Positions 53,430 through 61,891 of a stretch of DNA of 64,000 nucleotides are shown one piece after another. How positions within the stretch are numbered: position 1 is the first letter of the stretch; each line of letters begins with the position of its first letter. The DNA comes from Aureimonas populi (GTDB lineage: Bacteria; Pseudomonadota; Alphaproteobacteria; Rhizobiales; Rhizobiaceae): NCBI RefSeq assembly GCF_017815515.1, contig NZ_CP072611.1, positions 682,001-746,000 on the forward strand. Direction: 5' to 3'. Below the pieces are notes generated by a model. That model was given only the letters and a program-made list of their open reading frames with translations, was not told the DNA's origin and did no database searches. A program made the position numbers and the translations under genes.

Positions 53430-54162
53430 CATACATGGACACGCGCTCGTTCGGCAGGAAGTCGACCGCCGTCGAGGAGCGGTAGGCGTTGACGGCGATG
53501 TTCACGTCGGCCATCTGCGCGATCGCCGAGTCCGAGGGGCAGAGCGTGACGACGCCGGCGCCCGCATTCCTGGCCAGCTCCAGATTGGGCAGGAGATGGG
53601 TGGTCACGCCGGAGAACGACAGGGCGAAGACGCAGTCGCCCGGCCGCAGCGCCAGGGCCGAGACCATCTGGAGGGCGGGGTCGGAGTAGGCCACGCTCGC
53701 AAGGCCGAGAAAGGCCAGGCGATGCTGGGCCTCGGCCGCCAGGAAGCCCGACCCGCCATGCCCGTAGACATCGATGCGGCGCGCCTGCTTCAGGATCGCC
53801 AGCGCCCGCTCGACGGCCCCGGTATCGATGTCCATCCGCAGATCCTCGATGGAGGCGATCGCCCGCGCGCAATTGGCCAGGATCGCCTCGCGGATCGGGT
53901 CCTCGCTCGGGGCCGGCTCCTCGCGCGCGTCACGGTTGGACACCGCCAGGGCCTGGGCGAAGCGGATGCGGAAATCGGGGAAGCCTTCGAAACCCAGCCG
54001 CCGGCAGAAGCGGATGATCGAGGGCTCGCTGACTTTGGCGAAGCGCGCGGCGTCTCCGATCGACCAGCCGACCGTGGCCTGCGGGTTCGTCAGGATCGTC
54101 TCGGCCACCTTGCGCTCGGCCGCCGTGAACTGGTTCAGCGAACGCCTGATCTCCTCGAGCAT
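53338..54162 (-). CDS. RpiR-family transcriptional regulator (HTH-SIS)
   Basis: A 274-residue regulator. The N-terminal HTH_6 domain spans about residues 1-75 (LTNPQATVGWSIGDAARFAK, EPSIIRFCRRLGFEGF). A SIS domain follows (VYGHGGSGFLAAEAQHRLAF, ALSFSGVTTHLL), which binds phosphosugars or related ligands. The start at 54162 has GAGGGG ten bases upstream. It is the last gene of the Fbp-type importer operon, 55 bases after the IMPase-like gene, and probably controls it. Its last 30 codons overlap the hydrolase pseudogene on the other strand. Confidence 0.92.
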   Translation of the reverse strand: MLEEIRRSLNQFTAAERKVAETILTNPQATVGWSIGDAARFAKVSEPSIIRFCRRLGFEGFPDFRIRFAQALAVSNRDAREEPAPSEDPIREAILANCARAIASIEDLRMDIDTGAVERALAILKQARRIDVYGHGGSGFLAAEAQHRLAFLGLASVAYSDPALQMVSALALRPGDCVFALSFSGVTTHLLPNLELARNAGAGVVTLCPSDSAIAQMADVNIAVNAYRSSTAVDFLPNERVSMYVMLDALMSLLNAHMRPAPTVEPSRGSAADG

Positions 54163-54217
54163 CGCAAGGCCGCCCCTCTGCTTTCCCGGTCGCGGAGGCA
54201 TAGCGCGCGCGGTCCGG

Positions 54218-55090
54218 TCAGTCCAATGCGGGCGCGGCGGCGGGCTGGGCGCGCCGCGTGCGCACCACGGCCGAGCCTTCCAGGTCGAAGCCCGGAGCAC
54301 CGGCGACGAAGCGCTCCACGCGCGAAAGCGCCTGGAGGGGGTGCTCCATCGGCCTGTCCTGCGCGTCCCAGGCCATGATGCGCCCGCCCCCCGCCTCGAC
54401 GAGCTGGAGCCCCGCCGCGATGTCCCAGGGGTAGCACATCTCGTCATAGCCCACGCTCGCCCGGCCCGCGGCCACATAAGCGAGCTGGAGGGCGCAGGAA
54501 CCGAGGCGGCGCACGGCGCGGAAGGAGGAGACGAGCCGGCCGAAGCGCGCCAGTTCCCCGTCCGAGGGCGGGGCGCCCTCGCGCGGCAGATTGGTGAGAA
54601 GCTCGGCCTCGCTGTCGCGCACCGCGCGGCGGACAGCCGTCACCGGCCCGCCGTTCAATGTCAGCGTCCCGCCGCGCGCCAGGAACATCTCGTCCCGCAT
54701 GGGGTCGTAGACGGCGCCGCAGATCGGTGTCCCATCCTCCCCGTAGGCGGCCACCGAGGCACAGAAGAAGGGCAATCCGCACGCGAAGTTGCTGGTGCCG
54801 TCGATGGGATCCACATACCAGGTGACGCCGCCCTCGCCCTGCCAGCCCCCCTCCTCGCCCAGGATGCGCGAATGGGGAACGCGGTCGAAAATGGCACGCG
54901 CCGCGGCGGTCTCGGCCTCCCGGTCCGCCAGGGTCACGATATCGAAGAATCCCCGCTTCTCCTCCACCTGCGGAAGCTGCCCGCGTTCGGCAGCGAGGAA
55001 GGCGTGCCGCGAGACGGCGCCCGCCGCCCGCGCGGCCGCGACGGCGGCCTCGACGACGGCCGCCTCGGCCGGTGCTGCGCGCGTTGCCAT
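54218..55090 (-). CDS. Inositol monophosphatase family protein
   Basis: A 290-residue magnesium-dependent phosphatase of the IMPase/CysQ family. Metal-binding motifs are LGEEGG (near residue 80), VDPIDGTSNF (near 93) and the C-terminal YPWDIAAG (near 225). The start at 55090 is preferred over an in-frame TTG at 55111. It lies four bases after the ATPase stop, inside the importer operon. A sugar- or inositol-phosphate substrate would match the SIS domain of the downstream regulator. Confidence 0.91.
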   Translation of the reverse strand: MATRAAPAEAAVVEAAVAAARAAGAVSRHAFLAAERGQLPQVEEKRGFFDIVTLADREAETAAARAIFDRVPHSRILGEEGGWQGEGGVTWYVDPIDGTSNFACGLPFFCASVAAYGEDGTPICGAVYDPMRDEMFLARGGTLTLNGGPVTAVRRAVRDSEAELLTNLPREGAPPSDGELARFGRLVSSFRAVRRLGSCALQLAYVAAGRASVGYDEMCYPWDIAAGLQLVEAGGGRIMAWDAQDRPMEHPLQALSRVERFVAGAPGFDLEGSAVVRTRRAQPAAAPALD

Positions 55091-55094
55091 CGGC

Positions 55095-56168
55095 TCAGGC
55101 CCGTTTCGCAAGCGGCCAGGGCGAGGCCCCGTTCAGGGACAGGTGCAGGATCTCCCCGGCCTCGAAGAGGCGTCCATGCCGCCAGTCCACCACGGTGCAG
55201 GCCTTTCCGCCGATGTCGAGGCTGTATTCCGCATAGGCCCCCTGATACACGACCCGCTCGATGGTCGCGGCAATGGGTCCGCCCTTCTCGATCGCGATCT
55301 GCTCTGGCCGGACCATGCAGTCCAGCGCGTCGCCCGGCGCAAGCCCGAGCCCGCCGTCCGGCATCGAGATGCGCACGCCCGCCACGCTCGCCTCCAGCAT
55401 ACCGTCCCGCACGCTTTCCACGCGCCCGGGCAAGAGGTTCGCCTTGCCCATGAAGCGAGCGACGAAATCGGAGCGCGGGCGCGCATAGATGGCCCCCGGC
55501 GCGTCGTCCTGTTCCACGATGCCCTCGCGCATCACCACCACCCGGTCCGAGATCGCCATCGCCTCGCTCTGGTCATGCGTCACGTAGAGGCTGGTGATGC
55601 CGAGGCGCTGCTGGATGGTGCGCAACTCGTCGCGCATGCGCTCGCGAAGCTGCGCGTCGAGATTGGAGAGCGGCTCGTCGAAGAGGAGCACGCGCGGCTC
55701 CGTGACGACTGCGCGCGCAAGGGCAACCCGCTGCTGCTGCCCGCCGGAAAGCTGGGCCGGCGCCCTGTCGGCATAGGGCGCCAGATGCATCAGCGCCAGG
55801 ATCCTATCCACCTTGCGCCCGGCCTCGCCCCCCGGCGTTCCCATCACCTTCAGCCCGAAGGCCACGTTGTCGCGCACGCTCATGTGCGGAAACAGGGCAT
55901 AGCTCTGGAAGACCATGCCGATGCCGCGCCGGTTCACCGGCGTCGAGGTGACGTCTCGCCCGTCGATGAGGATGCGCCCCGTGGACGGCACCTCGAACCC
56001 GGCGAGCATGCGCAGGGTGGTCGTCTTGCCGCAGCCGGAAGGGCCGAGCAGCGTGACCAGCGTGCCCGGCTCGATCGTCAGGTCGAGATCCTTCACCGCG
56101 TGAAAGGCGGGCCTGCCGTCCGGCCCCGGATAGATCTTGTTGACGCCCTCGAGAACGACGCTCGTCAT
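55095..56168 (-). CDS. ABC transporter ATPase, FbpC/PotA-like
   Basis: A 357-residue ATPase. Walker [10 protein letters not shown] (near residue 41), signature [15 protein letters not shown], Walker [16 protein letters not shown] and a TOBE-type C-terminal region are present. It starts three bases after the permease stop and serves the fused permease at 56172-57845. ATPases of this class drive ferric-ion, 2-aminoethylphosphonate, thiamine and polyamine importers, so it does not reveal the cargo. Confidence 0.93.
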   Translation of the reverse strand: MTSVVLEGVNKIYPGPDGRPAFHAVKDLDLTIEPGTLVTLLGPSGCGKTTTLRMLAGFEVPSTGRILIDGRDVTSTPVNRRGIGMVFQSYALFPHMSVRDNVAFGLKVMGTPGGEAGRKVDRILALMHLAPYADRAPAQLSGGQQQRVALARAVVTEPRVLLFDEPLSNLDAQLRERMRDELRTIQQRLGITSLYVTHDQSEAMAISDRVVVMREGIVEQDDAPGAIYARPRSDFVARFMGKANLLPGRVESVRDGMLEASVAGVRISMPDGGLGLAPGDALDCMVRPEQIAIEKGGPIAATIERVVYQGAYAEYSLDIGGKACTVVDWRHGRLFEAGEILHLSLNGASPWPLAKRA

Positions 56169-56171
56169 GGA

Positions 56172-57845
56172 TTACCTCGAAACGCGCGAAAGGCGGCCGA
56201 CGGCCAGTTGCAGGATGAGGAGCGTCGCCAGGACGACCGCGATGAGGATGACGCAATAGGCGGCCGCGAGCCCCAGCCTCAGCGTCTCCACCTGGCTGAG
56301 GATCGTCACCGTGATCAGCGTCCAGTTGGCCGAGACCAGGAAGATGATGGCGCTCAGCGTCGTGAGCGACCGGGTGAAGGCATAGGCGAGCGCGGTGAAG
56401 AGCGCCGGCTGGAGAAGCGGCAGGGTGACGCCGAAGAAGGTGCGCGTGTTGGAGGCCCCCAGGATGGTGGAGGCCTCCTCGATGGAGCGGTCGATCTGGC
56501 GAAGCTGGTTGGACCCCGCCTCGATGCCGACCTGGATGGTCTTCACCACCATGGCGGCCACGATGATGGCGGCCGTGCCGGTGAGCAGGAGCGGCGGCGT
56601 GTTGAACAGGGTGATGTAGCCGATGCCGATGATGGTGCCGGGCGCGGCGAAGGAGAGAAGCGTGCCCCAGCGCAGGACCGCGCTTCCCGGAAACGCGCGC
56701 CGCGTCAGCAGATAGGCGATGAGGATGCCGGCGAAGGCGGTGATGGGCGTCGCGATGCCGGCCAGCAGCAGCGAGTTCTGGAGCGGGCGCAGGCCGGCGG
56801 TGAAGACGGCGGCGTAGTGGCCGAGGGTGAACGACCAGTCGATGCCCGGAAACCGCGTGAAGGAGACCGCGACGACGGTGGCGTAGAGAAGCACGACGAG
56901 CGCCGCCAGCCCATATGCGACCAGGGCGAGCGGCCAGACGACGCGCGGGTCCACGATGCGGATCACCTGCGCCGCCGGCTTGCCGGTGACGGTCACGTAG
57001 CTGCGCTTGCTCACCCAGTAGCGGTGGATGAGGAAGGCGATCACCGAGGGCAGGAGCAGGAGGCTTGCCAGAAGCGCCCCCGCCTCGAGGTTGAAATAGC
57101 CGATGAGCTGGGAATAGGCCTCCACCGCCAGCGTGTTGAAATTGCCCCCGATCACCAGCGGATTGCCGAAATCCTCGATGGATTTGACGAAGACGAGAAG
57201 CATCGAGCTGAGGATGGCGGGCGTCGCCAGCGGCAGCGTCAGCTTCGTGAAGATCGTCCATTGCGAGCCGCCGAGCGAGGCGGCGGCGTCCTCCAGCGCG
57301 CTGTCCATGGACTGGAGCATGCCGCGGATGTTGAGATAGGCGATCGGCGTGAAGGCCAGCACCTGGATGAGCACGAGGCTCCGGAAGCCGTATATGTTGC
57401 TGCCCCGGATGCCGAGCAGCTCGCGCGTGACGAGCCCGCTGCGCCCGAACAGGACGACGATCGCCAGCGCCATGACGAAGGGCGGCGAGATCACCGGCAA
57501 GAGCGCGATGAGATGGACCAGCCTCTTGCCCCGCATGTTCGTGCGCGTGATGGCGAAGGCGAGGACGAAGCCTAGGACGGTCGCGACGAGGGCGGAGGTC
57601 GCGCCGAGAAGAAGCGTGTTGCCGAAGGCCCGCCAGACGAGGCGCGAGCGCAGATTGGCGAGGATGGCCTCAGGAGCGAACCCCTCGCGCCCGACCAGCG
57701 CAAGCTTCAATACGCTCGCCACCGGCAGGATGGCGAAGAGCACGACCGCCCCCGTCAGCACGAGGAAGGTTGCAAAGAGCCACGGATCGGCGGCGATCTT
57801 CTTCACCGTGCCGGCGAGGGGCGGCCTGCGGGCGGCCAGCGTCAT
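56172..57845 (-). CDS. Fused double ABC permease, FbpB/ThiP-like
   Basis: A 557-residue permease with two homologous halves, as in FbpB, ThiP and PhnV-type transporters. Each half has a docking loop: LEDAAASLGGSQWTIFTKL near residue 180 and IEEASTILGASNTRTFFGV near 465. About twelve helices are expected. AAGGA lies eight bases before the ATG at 57845. It acts with the ATPase at 55095-56168 and the binding protein at 57917-58933. Confidence 0.92.
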   Translation of the reverse strand: MTLAARRPPLAGTVKKIAADPWLFATFLVLTGAVVLFAILPVASVLKLALVGREGFAPEAILANLRSRLVWRAFGNTLLLGATSALVATVLGFVLAFAITRTNMRGKRLVHLIALLPVISPPFVMALAIVVLFGRSGLVTRELLGIRGSNIYGFRSLVLIQVLAFTPIAYLNIRGMLQSMDSALEDAAASLGGSQWTIFTKLTLPLATPAILSSMLLVFVKSIEDFGNPLVIGGNFNTLAVEAYSQLIGYFNLEAGALLASLLLLPSVIAFLIHRYWVSKRSYVTVTGKPAAQVIRIVDPRVVWPLALVAYGLAALVVLLYATVVAVSFTRFPGIDWSFTLGHYAAVFTAGLRPLQNSLLLAGIATPITAFAGILIAYLLTRRAFPGSAVLRWGTLLSFAAPGTIIGIGYITLFNTPPLLLTGTAAIIVAAMVVKTIQVGIEAGSNQLRQIDRSIEEASTILGASNTRTFFGVTLPLLQPALFTALAYAFTRSLTTLSAIIFLVSANWTLITVTILSQVETLRLGLAAAYCVILIAVVLATLLILQLAVGRLSRVSR

Positions 57846-57877
57846 GGAGGGTTCCTTCGGGACCGTGACGAGAGGCG

Positions 57878-57900
57878 GCGGCCGCTTCGGCAGCGGCCGC
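57878..57900 (-). other. GC-rich intercistronic hairpin between binding protein and permease
   Basis: Perfect eight-base arms GCGGCCGC around a seven-base loop (TTCGGCA on the plus strand). It lies 17 bases after the binding-protein stop and 33 bases before the permease start, with no T tract. Stem-loops here often protect the upstream message so that the binding protein is made in excess. Confidence 0.6.
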
Positions 57901-57916
57901 GCCGGCAGGGACGAGC

Positions 57917-58933
57917 CTATTGCACCGCCGAGGCGTCGCGCACTTCCTGCTCGTAGCGTTGCAGCAGGCGCGCGCGGTTCTCGCCGGCCCAGTTGGAATC
58001 GTAGTCGATCAGCTTCACCTGGCTGAGGTCGATGCTGAAATCATCGTTCACGAAGCCTTCCACGACGGATTCCCTGTAGGTCTCCCCCAGCGCCGTCTGG
58101 CCGGCGTCGGAGACGATCCAGTCGAGGAAGGCCGTGGCCGCCTCGCGCTGGCTCTCCGGCGCATCGGCGATCAGGGCGGCGGCGTTCAGCTCGTAGCCCG
58201 TGCCCTCCTCGGGAAAGGAGACGCCGATGGGAAAGCCGTCCGCCAGCGCGACCTCCAGCCCGTGGGTGAAGGCCATGGAAACGGCCGCCTCGCCGCTGGC
58301 CACCATCTGCCCGGGGCCGCCCGCCGAGCGCAGATATTGCAGGACGTTGCCGTCGATCTCCTTGAGAAGCGCGAAGGCCTCGTCCTCGCCGAGGGCCTGC
58401 ACCATGCTGGCGAGCGAGACATAGGCCGTGCCGGAGGAGGCGGGATGGGTGAGGACGACCGCGCCCTGATAGGCCGGGTCGGCGAAATCGCGCCAGCTCG
58501 TGGGCGGCTCCGCCCCAAGCTCCTCCAGATAGGCGGGATTGTAGAGGAAGGCGATCGGCGAGATGGCGATCGGCGTCCAGGAATCGTCGGGGCTGCGATA
58601 GCCGGCCTCGACGCGTTCCGCGTTGGCGGAGGCATAGGGCTCCAGCAGCCCCTCGCCCGCGGCCTGGATGAAGATGTCGGCGGCCCCGGCCAGCCAGAGC
58701 GCGGCCTGCGGGTTGCTCTGCTCGGCCCGGATGCGGGCCAGAATCTCGCCCGCCCCCAGGCGCACGAAGCTGGAGGCATGGCCCGTCTCCGCCTCGAAGG
58801 CGGCGAGGACGGAGGCGCAGTCGGCCTCCGACATCGGGCAGTAGACCGTCATGGAAGCCGAGGCGGCCTGGCCGGCGAATGCCGCGCCGAGGAAGGCCAG
58901 GGCGCCCAGCGAAAGGCGGTTGCGGTGCCTCAT
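57917..58933 (-). CDS. ABC substrate-binding protein, Fbp/AfuA-type
   Basis: A 338-residue periplasmic receptor of the iron(III)/2-aminoethylphosphonate-type family. The start at 58933 is the third of three consecutive ATGs and has AGGGG seven bases upstream; 58936 and 58939 are alternatives. The signal peptide (LSLGALAFLGAAFAGQ) is cleaved near ASASMTVYCP. A Cys pair follows (YCPMSEADC). Typical motifs are GEILARIRAEQSNPQAALWL and PIAFLYNPAYLEELG. The first residue set seen in ferric binding (paired Tyr near the C-terminus) is not obvious, so an organic ligand is as likely as iron. Confidence 0.9.
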   Translation of the reverse strand: MRHRNRLSLGALAFLGAAFAGQAASASMTVYCPMSEADCASVLAAFEAETGHASSFVRLGAGEILARIRAEQSNPQAALWLAGAADIFIQAAGEGLLEPYASANAERVEAGYRSPDDSWTPIAISPIAFLYNPAYLEELGAEPPTSWRDFADPAYQGAVVLTHPASSGTAYVSLASMVQALGEDEAFALLKEIDGNVLQYLRSAGGPGQMVASGEAAVSMAFTHGLEVALADGFPIGVSFPEEGTGYELNAAALIADAPESQREAATAFLDWIVSDAGQTALGETYRESVVEGFVNDDFSIDLSQVKLIDYDSNWAGENRARLLQRYEQEVRDASAVQ

Positions 58934-58974
58934 CATCATTCCCCTGCTCTGGTGGTGGGCCTCCCTGATCAGGC

Positions 58975-59002
58975 AGCGTATCGGCAAAACTACAGGAGTC
59001 AA
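58975..59002 (-). promoter_or_regulatory. Possible promoter of the Fbp-type importer operon
   Basis: On the minus strand, TTGACT (59002-58997), a 16-base spacer and a poor -10, TACGCT. It lies in the only A+T-rich part of the 58934-59086 gap. An inverted repeat CTACA/TGTAG (58990-59013) surrounds the -35 and might bind the RpiR protein. Confidence 0.3.
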
Positions 59003-59086
59003 ATTCTTTGTAGCTAATTTTCAAAAACGAGCAGCAAGAGCTTCGGCCACGCCGGAACCCCGGCGCGCCGCGAGGCCCCGCCGCTG

Positions 59087-60694
59087 TCAGCCCGCCAACG
59101 GCTTCGTGTCGTCTTCGCTGACGGCGTCGGCCCAGGGGTGGAAAGGCTCGGCGAAACCCTCGTTCATCGCCCCGCGCCGTCGCACCGCGCCCAGCGTGGT
59201 GAAATGGTTGGGGTGCTCCATGCGCTCGCAAAGCACGGTGGCATGGCGCGCGCGGACCGCGTCGAGGATATCGGCCGGGAAGCGGGCGTCCGCGACCACG
59301 AGGGGCGGCGCCGAGGTGTCGAGGCGGGGCGCGGCCACCGCCTCGTCCAGCGCATGGGAGAAGTCGGCCACCTGCGCCAGCGCCTGGAACACCGCCGGCA
59401 GGATCTTGCGCCCGCCCGATCCCCCGATGGCGATCACATCGTCGTCCGGCCCCGTCATGATCGCCGGCGCGTAATTGGACAGCGCCTTGCGGCCCGGTGC
59501 GATGCTGTTCGGCCGGCCCGGGCGCGGGTCGAACCAGTTGATGCCGTTGTTGAGGAGGATGCCGGTGCGCGGCGAGACCACGCCCGAGCCGAAGAGCGAC
59601 AGCAGCGTCTGCGTCAGCGAGACGGCCATGCCGTCGCGGTCCACCGCGCTCAGATGCGTCGTGCAGCTCGGCAGGCTCTCCCGCGCCCCGTCGCCCATCG
59701 TCTCGAAGCGGTGTGCCCAGGCATCCTGCATGGCCTCGCAATAGGCCAGGACATCGGCCGCTCCGGGCGTCTCGCCCTGCGGCGCATGGCGCTCCTGGCA
59801 GGCCCGCAGCATATGGGCCAGCGTCGGGCCGCCGTTCAGCCCGGGCACATAATGCACCAGATGCCGGCGGTAGGCCTGCGTGGCGGCCGGGCCGGCCGCC
59901 ACCTCGAAGGCGGCAAGATCGGCGGTGCCAAGATAGCCCCCGGCGGCCTGAACGTCGCCGGCCAGCGCCTCTGCCAGCTCGCCCCCATAGAGGATGCCGG
60001 GGCCCTCCCGCGCGATGCGGGCCAGCGTCTGCGCCAGCGCCGCGTTCGGCAGGCGGTTGACGCGCCCGGTGACGGCGGCCGGCGTAATGGGAGGCACGCC
60101 CTCCGGCAGGAACCAGCCGCTGCACGCCTCGTCGCGCAGGATGCGCCTCATCTCCGAGGCGATCCACAAGGTGGTGTGGAAGTCGACGACCGGGCCGGCC
60201 TCGGCGATGCCGGCCGCCGGCAGGACGAGCTCGGCCCAGCTCATGCGCCCGAAACGGGCATGGGCGGCGCCGAGGCCCGCCACCAGGCCCGGCACGCCGA
60301 TCGACCGGGCGCCCGTGACGTTTCGGTCCTCCAGCACGCTCGGCCAGCCGAAGAGATCGCCGTCGCTTCCGCCCACGATGGGAAAATCGGCCGGGTCCAG
60401 CCCGGCCGGCGAACGCGCGCCGGCGTCGATGGCGGTGACGGCCCCGCCCTCCTCGCGCACCAGCATGGCGCCGACGCCGCCTACCCCGCTCATCCACGGC
60501 TCCAGCACGCCGACGGCGAAGGAGGCCGCGACGATCGCATCCACCGCGTTGCCGCCCTCCTTCAGCACCTCGGCCCCGATGCGGGCGGCCTCGCGGTTCT
60601 GCGAAACCACGATGCCGCCCTCGCCGCGCGCCATCCTCTTGCCGGTCAGCCGGCCGCGCGCGAGGTTGGGCGAGCGGATGTCTGTCATGTCCAT
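59087..60694 (-). CDS. ggt: Gamma-glutamyltranspeptidase family enzyme, no signal peptide
   Basis: An N-terminal-nucleophile hydrolase of 535 residues that would be cut before Thr345 (CTTHLSAVD) into large and small subunits. The conserved blocks LKEGGNAVDAIVAASFAVGV and LNNGINWFDPRPGRPNSIAPG are present, as is GGSGGRKILPAV. Most bacterial GGTs are exported; here the N-terminus is polar up to the catalytic domain, so a cytoplasmic enzyme is predicted. It would release glutamate from gamma-glutamyl amides after import. ATG at 60688 is an alternative start. It follows the M20 gene by ten bases. Confidence 0.92.
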   Translation of the reverse strand: MDMTDIRSPNLARGRLTGKRMARGEGGIVVSQNREAARIGAEVLKEGGNAVDAIVAASFAVGVLEPWMSGVGGVGAMLVREEGGAVTAIDAGARSPAGLDPADFPIVGGSDGDLFGWPSVLEDRNVTGARSIGVPGLVAGLGAAHARFGRMSWAELVLPAAGIAEAGPVVDFHTTLWIASEMRRILRDEACSGWFLPEGVPPITPAAVTGRVNRLPNAALAQTLARIAREGPGILYGGELAEALAGDVQAAGGYLGTADLAAFEVAAGPAATQAYRRHLVHYVPGLNGGPTLAHMLRACQERHAPQGETPGAADVLAYCEAMQDAWAHRFETMGDGARESLPSCTTHLSAVDRDGMAVSLTQTLLSLFGSGVVSPRTGILLNNGINWFDPRPGRPNSIAPGRKALSNYAPAIMTGPDDDVIAIGGSGGRKILPAVFQALAQVADFSHALDEAVAAPRLDTSAPPLVVADARFPADILDAVRARHATVLCERMEHPNHFTTLGAVRRRGAMNEGFAEPFHPWADAVSEDDTKPLAG

Positions 60695-60704
60695 GGTCGT
60701 CCGA

Positions 60705-61862
60705 TCAGTTCAGCGTGGCGATGAGATTGGCCATCAGCAGCGTTCGCGGCGCGAGGCTGTCGACGAAGATGTGCTCGTTCAGCGTGTGATGGTCGCGCCC
60801 CAGCGCGCCGAGGCCGTCGAGCGTGGGAATCTGGAGCGCGCCGGTGAAATTGCCGTCCGAGCCGCCGCCCGAGACATGGCCCTTCAGGTCCAGGCCGAGC
60901 GCCGCGCCGATCTCGCGGGCCGCCGCATGGAGCGCGTGGCTGGCCTCGTTGCCCTCCCAGCGCGGGCGCTCGCGCAGCGGGGTGACGGTGAAGGACATGC
61001 CCGGCTCGTCGGATTGAAGCGCCATGAGTGCGGCCAGCCGCTCCTCCTTCTGCGCCGGATCGCGGATCAGCACCAGAAGCTCGGCGCTGCAATGGGTGGT
61101 CACGCAGTTCGACCAGAGCCCGCCCTGCACGATGCCCACCGAGAAGCTCACGCCCGGCGAGCCGAGCGCCTCGACCGCGACGATCTTCTCGGCCATCTGC
61201 CGGATGGCCGAGCGGCCCTTTTCCGGGGTCGCGCCCGCATGGGTGGGCGTGCCGCGCGCGGCCAGGGTGAAGCGCGCCACCTCGTGGCGGCCGATGGTCA
61301 CGCCGCCCGCGTCCTCGCCCGGCTCGGGCACCAGCACGTATCTGTTCCGCCGCGCCAGCGCCTCGATCAGCGGGCGCGTGTGTGGACTGCCGGTCTCCTC
61401 GTCGCCCGTGAAGAGGACGCTGACCGGCAGCGGCGTCTCGATGCCCCGGGCGACGAGCTGCCGGATGGCCCACAGGGACAGGAAATTGCCCGCCTTCATG
61501 TCCTTGATGCCAGGGCCGTAGCACAGATTGCCCTCGCGCCGGAACGGCAGCACCTCCAGCGTGCCGAGCGGATGCACCGTGTCGAGATGGCCCATGACGA
61601 GGATGCCGGGCTTGCCAATGTCGCGGTGGGGGAAGCGGGCGAGGACGGCGCCGGCCGCCCCCGCATCCCCGCTCGTCAGGCGCTCGACGGCGGCGCCGGC
61701 CAGCGAAAGGTCGCTGGCGGCAAGGTCCATCATGCGGTCCACCGCGCGCGGGTCTATGGTCGGGCTCTCGCATTCGACCCAGCGGCGCAGCCCCCCCAGC
61801 ATCGCCTCCGTATCCAGGCCCGCCAGATCGGCGGGCGAGATCGGCGCAATCGTATCGGTCAT
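60705..61862 (-). CDS. M20 family peptidase, carboxypeptidase G2-like
   Basis: A 385-residue di-zinc exopeptidase. Metal motifs are MGHLDTVHPLG (His, Asp), YGPGIKDMKAG (bridging Asp), LFTGDEETGSP (catalytic Glu and ligand Glu) and the C-terminal DHHTLNEH. Carboxypeptidase G2-type enzymes remove C-terminal glutamate from folates and peptides. That would complement the adjacent gamma-glutamyltranspeptidase. The start at 61862 has AAGGA ten bases upstream. It lies 29 bases after the amidase stop. Confidence 0.91.
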   Translation of the reverse strand: MTDTIAPISPADLAGLDTEAMLGGLRRWVECESPTIDPRAVDRMMDLAASDLSLAGAAVERLTSGDAGAAGAVLARFPHRDIGKPGILVMGHLDTVHPLGTLEVLPFRREGNLCYGPGIKDMKAGNFLSLWAIRQLVARGIETPLPVSVLFTGDEETGSPHTRPLIEALARRNRYVLVPEPGEDAGGVTIGRHEVARFTLAARGTPTHAGATPEKGRSAIRQMAEKIVAVEALGSPGVSFSVGIVQGGLWSNCVTTHCSAELLVLIRDPAQKEERLAALMALQSDEPGMSFTVTPLRERPRWEGNEASHALHAAAREIGAALGLDLKGHVSGGGSDGNFTGALQIPTLDGLGALGRDHHTLNEHIFVDSLAPRTLLMANLIATLN

Positions 61863-61891
61863 GGGTGTCGTATCCTTCGGGATGCCAAGGG

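Noticed and set aside
53145..53485. Continuation of the hydrolase frame to 53485 as a genuine C-terminus
   Set aside because: The sequence becomes Arg/Pro-rich and loses the fold, while the plus-one frame carries the expected catalytic His segment.
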